A stretch of 15,324 nucleotides of DNA from CAZMRW01 sp964568805 (lineage in GTDB: Bacteria > Pseudomonadota > Gammaproteobacteria > Methylococcales > Methylomonadaceae), in the NCBI GenBank assembly GCA_964568805.1, contig CAZMRW010000098.1:1-15324 (forward strand), written 5' to 3'. Positions 1 through 7,602 of the stretch are shown one piece after another. Position numbers and translations under genes: made by a program. Below the pieces are notes generated by a model, which was not told where the DNA came from, did no database searches, and saw only the letters and a list, made by a program, of their open reading frames with translations. Within the stretch, counting starts at the first letter, position 1, and each line of letters opens with the position of its first letter.

Positions 1-25
1 AATAAGTTCTTTTATAACTGATTTG

Positions 26-54
26 TTGACTATTCTACTACATAAGCGTATAAA
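26..54 (+). promoter_or_regulatory. sigma-70-type promoter for the PepSY-like gene
   Basis: TTGACT (26-31) and TATAAA (49-54) are separated by exactly 17 bases, so both boxes match the sigma-70 consensus at five of six positions. Transcription would start near 61, leaving a leader of about 105 nucleotides before the ATG at 166. That leader contains a small imperfect hairpin at 78-98: GTG-AGGT pairs with ACCT-CAC around a TTTTCG loop, with one bulged C. Confidence 0.6.
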
Positions 55-165
55 GAAGTCAACGGAAATTCTAATCGGTGAGGTTTTTCGACCTCCACTA
101 TTCCCAGCAGGAACGCGGCTAAAGAGTCTTGGTCGAACCATTTGTCCATAACCAACGGAGTATTT

Positions 166-639
166 ATGAAAACCCAATACATCATGTCAGCTGTCTTAAT
201 TGCTGTGCCGATGATTCTCGGCCAAGCGAATGCTGACGAAAAAGAATTGAAGAAAGATCAAGTACCCAAAGCGGTCATCGCTGCTTTTGAAAAAGCTTTT
301 CCCAATGCCAAGGAACTGGAGTTTGAAGAAGAGCTATTTGAAGGCAAAACAGCCTATGAGGTGGAATACAAGAAAAACGGCAAGGAATATGAATTTTTGT
401 ATAGTGTCGAGGGTGCGCTGTTACAGAAGGAAGAGGAAATCGATGTTAAATCGCTGCCAGAACCCGTCGCTCAGGCTGTCAAGAAAGCGCACCCCAAAGG
501 CGAGATTAAGGAAGTAGAACAATTAATGAAGCCAGACGGCACGGTAACCGGCTACGAAGTGGAGATCAAAGTAGCTGGCAAGGAAATCGAGCTTGAACTG
601 GATGTGAGCGGAAATATTTTGAAAACCGAGGACGAATAG
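166..639 (+). CDS. exported PepSY-like repeat protein
   Basis: This encodes a 157-residue protein. I chose the ATG at 166 because GGAG lies 5 bases upstream and the N-terminus is then a normal signal peptide: MKTQ, a hydrophobic core, and cleavage after QANA near residue 23. A longer reading from a TTG at 142 lacks this arrangement. The mature part has two similar units of about 60 residues. Each opens with a helix of the type 'P-x-A-V-x-x-A-F/H-x-K-A-x-P' and continues with alternating charged beta strands (YEVEYKKNGKEYEF and YEVEIKVAGKEIELELD). This is the pattern of the periplasmic PepSY-like/DUF2874 family. The protein is strongly acidic and has no cysteine. Such proteins are thought to bind or inhibit partners in the periplasm, but no specific role can be assigned here. 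It appears to be transcribed alone. Confidence 0.8.
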   Translation: MKTQYIMSAVLIAVPMILGQANADEKELKKDQVPKAVIAAFEKAFPNAKELEFEEELFEGKTAYEVEYKKNGKEYEFLYSVEGALLQKEEEIDVKSLPEPVAQAVKKAHPKGEIKEVEQLMKPDGTVTGYEVEIKVAGKEIELELDVSGNILKTEDE

Positions 640-1331
640 GCCTGGCTGGCAATACCAGTAGAAATGCTCAACTTTACATCATTTCTTATGTTTTTATAGA
701 GGGCGATGAATGGCATACCATACCTGCTTTTAATAGTTTGGGTCGAATCAGGTCATATGCAGTGGGAAAGTAGCTATTTTTCTATGGGGATACTGGCTTA
801 ACCGCCAAAGTGCTGAGAAAGAAAACTGACTTTATGCCATTTTATTCATCCACTGTTCCTGGCGAGAAGTAAAAAAACATACTATACCAACAGGATAGGT
901 AAAGGTCGGTAGGTCAAATCGATCATAGGCGTAATGGTGAACCTGGTCGTTCGCAAGCTGGAACTGACCGACGCAGTGATATTGGCTGAAATTGACATTC
1001 TGTTGGCGGTAGGCATATTGGTTGGAAACATTACTTCCTCAAATTTCCAACGCACGGGTAATAACGTGAACAAGTAATCCAAAAAACGCACAATGATCGC
1101 AAATGCACAAAGTTAGCAATGGATCAAACTATAAAGCTCATCTAACGATCACCCGCAGTATGAGCTAGTCCGCTTCCAAATTAACGATTTATCTCTGTGC
1201 TTCTGTGGCGAAATGATTTTTCTAGGGTAATGGACTGTTTAAAATTAGTTAGGCGTTTCACCGGATTGAAGATTTTTCTTTGGAGAACGGGCTAAGCAGA
1301 AAACATTCTGACTGCTCGAATTGGGAGCGTT
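640..1331. other. gene-poor interval of about 690 bases
   Basis: No convincing gene lies between the PepSY-like gene and the convergent CorC-type gene. The stretch has short interrupted frames only. The best is a 47-codon plus-strand frame at 934-1077, listed separately. I see no U-tailed hairpin that would clearly terminate either flanking gene. A small CTGG/CCAG hairpin just after 639 lacks a T-run. The interval may be decayed sequence. Confidence 0.5.
934..1077 (+). CDS. doubtful 47-residue ORF, possible gene remnant
   Basis: An ATG at 934 opens a 47-residue frame with a hydrophobic segment (residues roughly 14-33, AVILAEIDILLAVGILVGNI). It is preceded by charged residues (VVRKLELTD) and followed by a polar tail. 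It could be a one-helix membrane peptide or the tail of a broken membrane protein. An in-frame TAG lies eight codons upstream, and there is only a weak AGG as ribosome-binding site. The composition looks more protein-like than random sequence, but I do not recognise a family. Confidence 0.2.
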   Translation: MVNLVVRKLELTDAVILAEIDILLAVGILVGNITSSNFQRTGNNVNK

Positions 1332-2651
1332 TTAGCCGGCCATACGCGGGCAGGAGTCAGAGTGATTATTTTGCCGGGCGATTAATATTTTATCGACCCG
1401 AGCTTTATCCATGTCAATAACTTCGAATCGCCAGCCAGCATATTCGAAGTGCTCTGCTACACTGGGTATCCTTTCCAAATGAAACACGACAAAGCCACCA
1501 AGAGTGTTGTAGATATTTGCTTCTTCCCCTGGAAAGTTACTGTTTATATCCAGCATTGTCTTTAATCGTGCCATGGTTATTCCGCCATCAACGAGCCATG
1601 AACCATCACTACGTTGGACTATTCCCGGGTCAAGTTCGGAAGCTTCGGAAGGAAACTCGCCAACGATCGCGGACAACACGTCAGTAAGGGTTACAATGCC
1701 TTGTAACTCCCCGTATTCATCGACGATTAACGCAAATTCAGTCCGCGCTTTGCGGAAGTTTTCCAACAGATGAGTCAGTGTCATGGTATCAGGAATATAT
1801 AATGGTGATCTCAGAACCTTCTCGATATCAGGCTTTGCCCCCTCAAGTGCTGGTTTCAAAAGGTCGCTGCGTTGCAAAATACCGATCAGATTTTCCAGAC
1901 CATCTCTACATATCACCGCCACAGAATAGGGGCATTGAATGATTTTATTAAGGAGTTCGGCTTCTGAATCGTTCAGGTCGAGGACAAAGACATCTTTTCT
2001 GGGAGTCATGATAACACCGACACGTTGCTCGTCCAGTTTCAAGACGTTTGACACGATTTGCCCTTCGCTTTCATGAAAAACGCCTGCTTCGGCCCCGAGT
2101 TGCATAAGCAGATTAATTTCTTCGTTGGTAACTGATGTATCCTTTTTGCGATGCATACCGAATAGCCGAAGCAATACATGACTCGAGGACGACAGTAACC
2201 AAACCATAGGGCTTACTAATTTGGCCAGCCAGGTCATGGGTCGGGCAATCTTTAATGCAATCGCTTCCGGACTGTGCAATGCAAGTTGCTTAGGCACCAG
2301 TTCACCGATAACGACTGATAAGTAGGTAATCAATATGACTGTTGACGCAAGTGCAATGCCCTTGGCGTAGGGGGCCAGATAGGGTATTCGCATAAGCCAA
2401 TCGTTTATCGGGGCCACCAACGCATATTCGCCAATTGCACCACTTAATATGCCTATTGAGGTAATACCGACCTGGATTGTAGATAGAAAACGCGAAGGTT
2501 CGTTATGAAGCGAAATTGCGGCTTGTGCACCGGACCGCTGTTCACTGGCCAGCTTTTGAAGTCGAGTTTTTCGTGAGGAAACGATAGAGAGTTCCGACAT
2601 AGCAAAAAAGCCATTAATAAAAATCAGAACGATGATGAGTCCTATGTCCAT
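1332..2651 (-). CDS. CorC/HlyC-type CNNM-CBS membrane protein
   Basis: This 439-residue protein has the three-part architecture of the CNNM/CorC (hemolysin-C-like) family. Residues 1 to about 190 form a DUF21 membrane domain with hydrophobic segments near 3-18, 60-80, 98-118 and 140-160, including the conserved GELVPK signature at 116-121. A pair of CBS domains lies at about 214-335, with IMTPRKDV at 214-221 and the second ending in LTDVLSAIVGE. A C-terminal CorC_HlyC domain covers about 348-427, including WLVDGGITMARL and NTLGGFVV. Relatives are implicated in magnesium or cobalt efflux and in magnesium homeostasis; CBS domains commonly bind adenine nucleotides. The length is typical, with no sign of truncation. 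It is divergent from glnE and functionally unrelated to it. The start at 2651 has only a weak TAGG upstream, but it places the first helix correctly. Confidence 0.88.
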   Translation of the reverse strand: MDIGLIIVLIFINGFFAMSELSIVSSRKTRLQKLASEQRSGAQAAISLHNEPSRFLSTIQVGITSIGILSGAIGEYALVAPINDWLMRIPYLAPYAKGIALASTVILITYLSVVIGELVPKQLALHSPEAIALKIARPMTWLAKLVSPMVWLLSSSSHVLLRLFGMHRKKDTSVTNEEINLLMQLGAEAGVFHESEGQIVSNVLKLDEQRVGVIMTPRKDVFVLDLNDSEAELLNKIIQCPYSVAVICRDGLENLIGILQRSDLLKPALEGAKPDIEKVLRSPLYIPDTMTLTHLLENFRKARTEFALIVDEYGELQGIVTLTDVLSAIVGEFPSEASELDPGIVQRSDGSWLVDGGITMARLKTMLDINSNFPGEEANIYNTLGGFVVFHLERIPSVAEHFEYAGWRFEVIDMDKARVDKILIARQNNHSDSCPRMAG

Positions 2652-2653
2652 TG

Positions 2654-2985
2654 AATTGATTGCCTACTACCATTTCCGGCGCGATTTTTGTCTAAAGAGA
2701 ACGGTTTTAATATCATGTTCGCAATAGTGAACCAGTATCATTTGATGTGTCAACACTTTCCCGGACACAACGTTAAGCTGCTTTGTGTTGCAATTCGTAG
2801 GTTACGAGCAATAAGTTAAGTATCGATGGGTCCATGGTAAAGTCGTTCATGGTTAGGCAGGGCTCTCCTGAGCGCAGCCGAAGGGTTCTAAAGAAACAGT
2901 AATAATTACGATATTGCCGCCGTGCCGAATCACTGGGGTTTGCATCGCCTAACAGTAACGGATTTAACTCGCCATTAATTTTGGG
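2654..2985. other. divergent intergenic region between corC-like gene and glnE
   Basis: This space separates two diverging genes. It holds the candidate promoters listed separately. It also holds a 19-base piece at 2867-2885 (CCTGAGCGCAGCCGAAGGG) that resembles a widespread bacterial intergenic repeat core of the form CTGAGCGNAGYCGAAGG. Only one copy is present here, so its repeat nature rests on general knowledge. No ORF of interest is seen. Confidence 0.45.
2724..2753 (-). promoter_or_regulatory. possible promoter of the CorC-type gene
   Basis: Read on the minus strand, a perfect TTGACA (2753-2748) is followed after 18 bases by CACTAT (2729-2724), a weak -10 box. Transcription would start near 2717, about 66 bases upstream of the start codon. 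The -35 is exact but the -10 matches only three of six positions, so this is tentative. Confidence 0.35.
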
Positions 2986-2991
2986 TATGAT
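2963..2991 (+). promoter_or_regulatory. possible glnE promoter
   Basis: TATGAT (2986-2991) is a good -10 box lying 17 bases after TTTAAC (2963-2968), a poor -35 box. Transcription would begin near 2998, roughly 26 bases before the TTG start of glnE. The position suits the gene but the -35 is weak. Confidence 0.4.
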
Positions 2992-3023
2992 GAACTTCCA
3001 TTATATGAACGGAATGTCCGACC

Positions 3024-5936
3024 TTGATAAATCATCCTGAATCCGAACTCGTTAAACTGCCAGAAACGCTGCGCTCGCCGGTAAAGGCTGCCCTGGATGC
3101 TTTTGCGGAAAAATTCGACGAACTCAATCCTGATTTTAAGCCGACGCCCGAATTGACCTTGTCGATGGTCAAGGTCTTCGGTGCGAGCCAGTTTGTCGCC
3201 GAAAATTGCACACGCAAACCCGAGGTGCTGATCGATCTGATTGATTCCGGCGATTTGTCGTCGGCTTATCTTAGCGGCAGTTATAGCGAAAAGCTGGCCG
3301 CCATGCCGGTCACGAGTGAATCCGAACTGATGACGATGCTCAGGCAGTTCCGGCGACGCGAAATGGTCAGAATTGCCTGGCGGGATTTGGCCGGTTGGGC
3401 GGAGTTGACGGAAACCTTGTCAGAGTTGTCCTGGCTGGCCGATGCCTGTATCCGGCATGCATTGGATTTTCTATACCAGCAAGCCTGCCGGAAATACGGC
3501 ACGCCATTATTGTCCGATGGCAGGCCCCAGCAAATCATTGTTCTGGGCATGGGCAAGCTCGGCGCCTATGAATTGAATTTTTCGTCCGACATTGATTTGA
3601 TCTTTGCTTATGCCGAAGAGGGCGTATTGCCTGACAGAAAGGAAACCAGCTACAGCGAATTTTTCAGCCGCCTCTGCCGCAGTCTGGTCAAGGCGCTGGA
3701 TGAAATTACCGCAGACGGTTTCGTGTTTCGTACCGATATCAGGCTCAGGCCGTTTGGCGATAGCGGCGCCATCATCATGACCTTCGACGGCATGGAAAAC
3801 TATTATCTGACTCAGGCCAGGGAATGGGAACGCTATGCCATGATCAAGGCGCGCCAGGTTGCCGGTGATTTTGAAACCGGCAAACAGTTAATGGACATGT
3901 TGAAATCCTTTGTTTACCGGCGTTATCTCGATTACGGCGCCTTCGAAGAATTGCGTTCGTTAAAGGCTCAGATCACCCAGGAACTGAAGCGTAAAGACCG
4001 GATGGACAATATCAAACTGGGGCCGGGCGGCATCAGGGAAATCGAATTTATCGGCCAGGCCTTTCAGTTGATACGCGGGGGCAGTGAAAAAGCCCTGCAG
4101 ATTCGCGGCATTCTTGATGTCTTGCGGCTACTGGGGAACATGGAATTACTGACGCCACAGGATGCTGGTCAGTTAATGGCGTCTTACTGTTTCCTGCGCA
4201 GGGTTGAAAACCATATTCAGCAGTACCAGGACAAGCAGACCCATGATTTGCCGGCAACGGAAGCCGCGCAACAGGCCTTGGCCTGGTCTCTGGATTTTCC
4301 TGACTGGGACAGTTTCAAGCAGGCACTGGACCGTATCAGGTCCGAAGTTCATAATGTTTTCGACGAGGTCTTCTCGTTATCCAGGCAGAATGGGAAAGAT
4401 CAGCTCAGCACAAGGATTTGGGCCGGGGCTGCCGATGAGGCGGAGTTAATCGCTTATCTGAGCCGGTTTGGTTTTGTCGAGGCCGCTGCCGCGCTGGCCC
4501 TCCTTAACGATTTCAAAGGGTCGGCGGCGATCAAACGATTATCGGCAAAGGGCGCAGGCGTGCTTGACCGGTTAATGCCGTTATTGATCGAGGCTCTGAA
4601 GCAGGTTGACAATCCGGATGAAACGTTAAAACGGATACTCGGCATATTTGAGGCGGTGGCAGGCAGAAATGTCTATTTGGCATTACTCTATGAGAATCCC
4701 GATGCCTTATCCCAGTTGATTCGCCTGTCATCAGCCAGCCCCTGGATCAGCGATTATTTATCGCAATATCCGATCCTGTTCGATGAATTGCTGGACACGC
4801 GCACCCTGTTCGAACCGCTGAAAAAAAAGGATTTGACTGCGGAATTAAAAGGTCTGCTGGCGCAAACCGAAGTTCAGGATCTTGAACGGATCATGATTTT
4901 GCTTCGACAATTTAAACACCAGCATGTGTTGAAGGTCGCCGCAGCGGATATTATGGGCGTCATCCCGATCATGGTGGTGAGCGACTATCTGACCTATATC
5001 GCTGAAAGCATCGTCGAACAGGTCGTTGAGCGCGCATGGCTGATGCTGGTGGATAAACACGGTTGTCCGCCCGGCAGTTCGATGGATGCGATGGGCTTTG
5101 CCGTGCTTGGCTTCGGTAAGTTCGGCGGTATCGAACTGGGCTACGGGTCTGATCTGGATTTGGTATTTTTATATGATGCCCCGGATGGCAACGCGATGAC
5201 CGGGGACGAAGCTCCCGCTCCTGCTCACGCCCCTCGCCTACGTCCTGTAGTAGAAAAACCGATCCCGGCTGCCCTGTTTTATGGCCGGCTGGGCCAGAAA
5301 ATCAGGCACATACTGGATACCAAAATGCTGTCCGGCGTACTCTACGAAGTGGATATGCGCCTTCGGCCCAGCGGTGATTCCGGCGTACTGGTCAGTCATG
5401 TCAACGGCTATCAGGAATATCTGAAAAATCAGGCCTGGACCTGGGAGCATCAAGCCCTGGTCAGGGGGCGTTTTATCGCCGGAGACCTCCGGATAAAAGC
5501 CAAATATGAAGCTATCCGGCACACTATATTAAGTTTGCCCAGGGATACCGGCGCATTGAAGAAGGAAGTGCGCGAAATGCGGGAAAAAATGCGTATGGCG
5601 TTAGCGATCAAGGAAACGGATAAATTTGATCTGAAACAAAGTAAAGGCGGCATCGCCGATATCGAATTCATCGTTCAGTTCGGCGTATTGGACCAGGCTG
5701 CAAAACATCCGGGATTATCGACCTACACCGACAATGTCAGGCTGCTGGAAGGCCTGGCTGATGTGGGATTTATGTCCAAAGAAAATGCAGATGTGCTGAA
5801 AGCGGCTTACTGCACCTATCGTGATTATGGCCATAAATTGGTACTGCAAGGCGATCGCGCGGTGATCGATGACGCCGAAGTCGCTGAAATACGTCATCGG
5901 GTCGAACGGTTGTGGCATCACTATATGGATAATTAA
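3024..5936 (+). CDS. glnE: bifunctional glutamine synthetase adenylyltransferase/adenylyl-removing enzyme
   Basis: This 970-residue protein has the full two-domain GlnE layout. The N-terminal nucleotidyltransferase domain (removes AMP from glutamine synthetase) has GMGKLGAYELNFSSDIDLIF near 174-193, with metal-binding aspartates D189 and D191. The C-terminal domain (adds AMP) has GFGKFGGIELGYGSDLDLVF near 696-715, with D710 and D712. A helical linker lies between them. The enzyme tunes nitrogen assimilation in response to PII and glutamine. Length is normal for the family (about 950-980). The start is TTG at 3024, preceded by GGAA about 9 bases upstream: an in-frame stop at 3006-3008 excludes anything longer, and the next in-frame methionine is about 48 residues in. 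A proline/alanine-rich stretch near residues 728-746, just after the C-terminal active-site motif, looks like an insertion relative to other GlnE proteins. The gene stands alone, with 445 bases to the next start. Confidence 0.96.
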   Translation: MINHPESELVKLPETLRSPVKAALDAFAEKFDELNPDFKPTPELTLSMVKVFGASQFVAENCTRKPEVLIDLIDSGDLSSAYLSGSYSEKLAAMPVTSESELMTMLRQFRRREMVRIAWRDLAGWAELTETLSELSWLADACIRHALDFLYQQACRKYGTPLLSDGRPQQIIVLGMGKLGAYELNFSSDIDLIFAYAEEGVLPDRKETSYSEFFSRLCRSLVKALDEITADGFVFRTDIRLRPFGDSGAIIMTFDGMENYYLTQAREWERYAMIKARQVAGDFETGKQLMDMLKSFVYRRYLDYGAFEELRSLKAQITQELKRKDRMDNIKLGPGGIREIEFIGQAFQLIRGGSEKALQIRGILDVLRLLGNMELLTPQDAGQLMASYCFLRRVENHIQQYQDKQTHDLPATEAAQQALAWSLDFPDWDSFKQALDRIRSEVHNVFDEVFSLSRQNGKDQLSTRIWAGAADEAELIAYLSRFGFVEAAAALALLNDFKGSAAIKRLSAKGAGVLDRLMPLLIEALKQVDNPDETLKRILGIFEAVAGRNVYLALLYENPDALSQLIRLSSASPWISDYLSQYPILFDELLDTRTLFEPLKKKDLTAELKGLLAQTEVQDLERIMILLRQFKHQHVLKVAAADIMGVIPIMVVSDYLTYIAESIVEQVVERAWLMLVDKHGCPPGSSMDAMGFAVLGFGKFGGIELGYGSDLDLVFLYDAPDGNAMTGDEAPAPAHAPRLRPVVEKPIPAALFYGRLGQKIRHILDTKMLSGVLYEVDMRLRPSGDSGVLVSHVNGYQEYLKNQAWTWEHQALVRGRFIAGDLRIKAKYEAIRHTILSLPRDTGALKKEVREMREKMRMALAIKETDKFDLKQSKGGIADIEFIVQFGVLDQAAKHPGLSTYTDNVRLLEGLADVGFMSKENADVLKAAYCTYRDYGHKLVLQGDRAVIDDAEVAEIRHRVERLWHHYMDN

Positions 5937-6240
5937 ACTATGTTATTTAACGCAGATTTTATAGGCCATATCACACACTAATTTAGATGTTATCCAAAAT
6001 CAGGGGGCTGAAATCAAAAACAAACGCTCAAAAATGCCAATATGATGTTGGAGATTGAGTTTATTAACAGGCATAGTAACCTTAATTTATATCCATTCGA
6101 TTTTTTATAAATTTTCAAATTTGTTTGTAAATCAATAATAAAGCATTAATTTTTTGTCTATTTAGTAAACAAATTAAGTTGCTAATGTTAATGGCTATGT
6201 GTACTGGCGATATTTAGGCGGAAACATGAAATGACATTTT
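5937..6240 (+). other. AT-rich intergenic region after glnE
   Basis: No gene is visible. The segment becomes very AT-rich between about 6060 and 6200, as upstream regions bent for enhancer-dependent promoters often are. It contains the inverted repeat at 6118-6175 described separately. I see no clear rho-independent terminator for glnE. A weak 6-bp hairpin with one wobble (CCAATATGATGTTGG, inside 6036-6054) lacks a plus-strand T-run. Confidence 0.45.
6118..6175 (+). promoter_or_regulatory. inverted repeat, possible upstream activator site
   Basis: AATTTGTTT (6118-6126) and AAACAAATT (6167-6175) are perfect 9-base inverted arms. Their centre lies about 120 bases upstream of the transcription start predicted from the sigma-54 promoter, where enhancer-binding activators usually bind. 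The 40-base spacing is wide for a single dimer, so the arms may be two half-sites or two operators. The region is AT-rich, which raises the chance of coincidence. Confidence 0.35.
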
Positions 6241-6256
6241 TGGCATGTTTAATGCT
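6241..6256 (+). promoter_or_regulatory. sigma-54 (-24/-12) promoter
   Basis: TGGCATGTTTAATGCT matches the RpoN consensus TGGCACGNNNNTTGCW at all defined positions except two (C to T, T to A). The invariant GG and GC lie exactly 12 bases apart. Transcription would start near 6267, giving a structured leader of about 115 bases ahead of the gene at 6382. Sigma-54 promoters need an activator ATPase, which fits the upstream inverted repeat. No activator gene lies in the window. Confidence 0.65.
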
Positions 6257-6275
6257 TAAATTATTGTCAGTAGAT

Positions 6276-6327
6276 TTGAGCAAGGGACAAATCCGGCGAA
6301 ATCACCTGGTTGCTCGCCCCGGCTCAA
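6276..6327 (+). promoter_or_regulatory. leader RNA with two mutually exclusive stems
   Basis: In the leader, GAGCAA (6278-6283) can pair with TTGCTC (6310-6315). The overlapping TTGAGC (6276-6281) can instead pair with GCTCAA (6322-6327). The two 6-bp stems share bases and cannot form together. Inside the first stem is a small GGA-CAAA-TCC hairpin (6285-6294). This is the geometry of a structural switch, but it matches no riboswitch class I can identify. Confidence 0.3.
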
Positions 6328-6381
6328 GTCGCTATTAACCTAGATAACAAACAATAATTAAAATCTTGAACTGGATAGCTA

Positions 6382-7161
6382 ATGATTAATTCTAAAAACC
6401 TGAAAAAAATGACGCTGTGTTCGCTGGCAACCGTAATTTGCGGCGCTGGCCAGGTTGTCTACGCTCACACCGGCGTGAAGGACTCTGTGGTAGAAGGAAA
6501 ATCCCTTTACACTGCTTTCACGATTGGCCACGCCTGCAATAACAACGAAGGTACCGAAAAATTACTGAAGGTGACCGCACAGTCCGCTGTGTTTCCAAAC
6601 AACTCGGATTCTCAGGCCTTTAAGATAGAAGGCGGCACTGAAACTCCGATTAATCTGGCGGATCATATAGAAGGTGCTGATGGAGGGCTTCCTTCTCTGT
6701 CTCCCAGCATGATTCAGGACAAGAATATTTTCAAGAAACAAAGGGAACTTACCGATGCTAATGAAAAAGTTCGTGGCATCCAGTTTACTTCGGGCAGTTT
6801 GGATACAACGGCGTTGGGACTGGTTCCTTTTAAAGTGTCGGCTCCTAAATTCAAGGCCGATTCCTGCGCCAAAAGCCTGAAAGTGCGCATCGGTATCGCA
6901 AATTACTGCAGCAAAACCAAAAATACGAACAAGGATAACCGTTCCGATATCTGGATAGGGCATATGACTTCGAAGTTCAATGATCCTGGTGTCATGCCAC
7001 ATGATTTCGAGACCAAACCTTTCTGGCCGACCTTGACCGTTGAACGCAGTTCGAGTAATCCACTTCCGGGTTCCTGTGGAGCGGGATTCGATATCGCAGT
7101 CCAGCCATCGGATGCCGATATTGATGGTTATCTTCCCATTCAAGGATACTGGCCTAATTAA
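6382..7161 (+). CDS. secreted protein of unknown function with predicted N-terminal histidine
   Basis: This 259-residue protein begins with a signal peptide (positive residues at 5-9, hydrophobic core 11-26) ending VVYA, so the mature chain should start HTGVKD at residue 29. The mature protein has four cysteines (C52, C162, C176, C232), suitable for two disulfides in the periplasm, and tryptophans at 191, 215 and 257. The opening (mature His, then GKSLYTAFTIGHAC) recalls YcnI/DUF1775 copper-binding proteins, where the free N-terminal histidine binds Cu and a 'PHGC' stretch follows a similar strand. The rest is not obviously YcnI, so I call this a resemblance only. It has its own sigma-54-type promoter and a strong terminator, so it is probably monocistronic. 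The ATG at 6382 has only a weak GGA upstream, but it gives the best signal peptide. Confidence 0.75.
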   Translation: MINSKNLKKMTLCSLATVICGAGQVVYAHTGVKDSVVEGKSLYTAFTIGHACNNNEGTEKLLKVTAQSAVFPNNSDSQAFKIEGGTETPINLADHIEGADGGLPSLSPSMIQDKNIFKKQRELTDANEKVRGIQFTSGSLDTTALGLVPFKVSAPKFKADSCAKSLKVRIGIANYCSKTKNTNKDNRSDIWIGHMTSKFNDPGVMPHDFETKPFWPTLTVERSSSNPLPGSCGAGFDIAVQPSDADIDGYLPIQGYWPN

Positions 7162-7214
7162 ACGGGGCCAGGTCAAAGGGGAAGATACTCGCAGGCTGGA
7201 ATTTCGTCAGTTAA

Positions 7215-7252
7215 AAGATCCGGTGCTCATGCTTGCCAGAGTGCCGGATTTT
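7215..7252 (+). terminator. rho-independent terminator after the 259-residue secreted protein
   Basis: ATCCGGTGCTC (7218-7228) pairs with GAGTGCCGGAT (7239-7249) over 11 positions, two of them G-T wobbles. The loop is 10 bases and a TTTT run (7249-7252) follows directly. A-rich sequence on the 5' side suggests it may also work on the opposite strand. It lies 54 bases after the stop codon at 7161. Confidence 0.75.
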
Positions 7253-7456
7253 GTCGTTAATGGGGCATCATCATCAACCGGGATGTCAATTGGCTACCGG
7301 ATCAAGCGTATAAAAATATATAGAAAGCTGATTAACGTTGCATGTATTTAACTATGAAAAGTTCCCAGAATTCGGTATTTAATTTAAAATAAGCTTACGA
7401 TTTTGAATTTACTGTACTTTTTCAAGCTGCGTTTCTTCTCTTTTAGGGTTGTAATA

Positions 7457-7486
7457 TTGATCTTTTTAGCAGAGTTCCGGTTTAAT
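7457..7486 (+). promoter_or_regulatory. possible sigma-70 promoter for the two-domain secreted protein
   Basis: TTGATC (7457-7462) and TTTAAT (7481-7486) lie 18 bases apart, matching four and five of six consensus positions. Transcription would start near 7493, about 110 bases before the ATG at 7603. A separate promoter is expected here because a strong terminator lies just upstream. Confidence 0.4.
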
Positions 7487-7602
7487 CGGTTCGAAAGAGA
7501 TCTCAAGTTGCGATTGATTTAAGCTGCCGTTGCCGGGCTGATGGCGATATTGCTTGTATGGTGTTTCATGACCGGTACCTAAAAAGACACGAGGTTAATA
7601 AT

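Larger units (their letters stand above)
7162..7602 (+). other. non-coding interval between two secreted-protein genes
   Basis: Beyond the terminator (7215-7252) and the candidate promoter (7457-7486), this 440-base stretch shows no credible gene. An overlapping plus frame at 7040-7351 runs out of the previous gene and has no ribosome-binding site or recognisable protein character. The leader of the next gene (from about 7493) is GC-richer than its surroundings and could be structured, but I could not define a confident fold. Confidence 0.4.

Noticed and set aside
706..801. 31-residue ORF following AGAGGG
   Set aside because: The spacing is too short for initiation, and the peptide shows no family or membrane pattern strong enough to support it.
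6129..6142. IHF site (AATCAATAATAAA) between the enhancer-like repeat and the sigma-54 promoter
   Set aside because: The first half fits WATCAA but the TTR end does not match, and such matches are common in AT-rich DNA.
6271..6345. Cyclic-di-GMP (GEMM) riboswitch in the leader
   Set aside because: A GGGACAAATCC piece looked suggestive, but the conserved ACGCAAAGCC and the expected two-helix layout are absent.
6562..7176. 204-codon minus-strand frame opposite the 259-residue secreted protein
   Set aside because: The plus-strand gene has a signal peptide, paired cysteines, a promoter and a terminator; the antisense frame has none of these.
7040..7351. 103-codon plus frame running out of the secreted-protein gene
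   Set aside because: It overlaps the real gene in another frame, crosses the strong terminator at 7215-7252 and has no ribosome-binding site.
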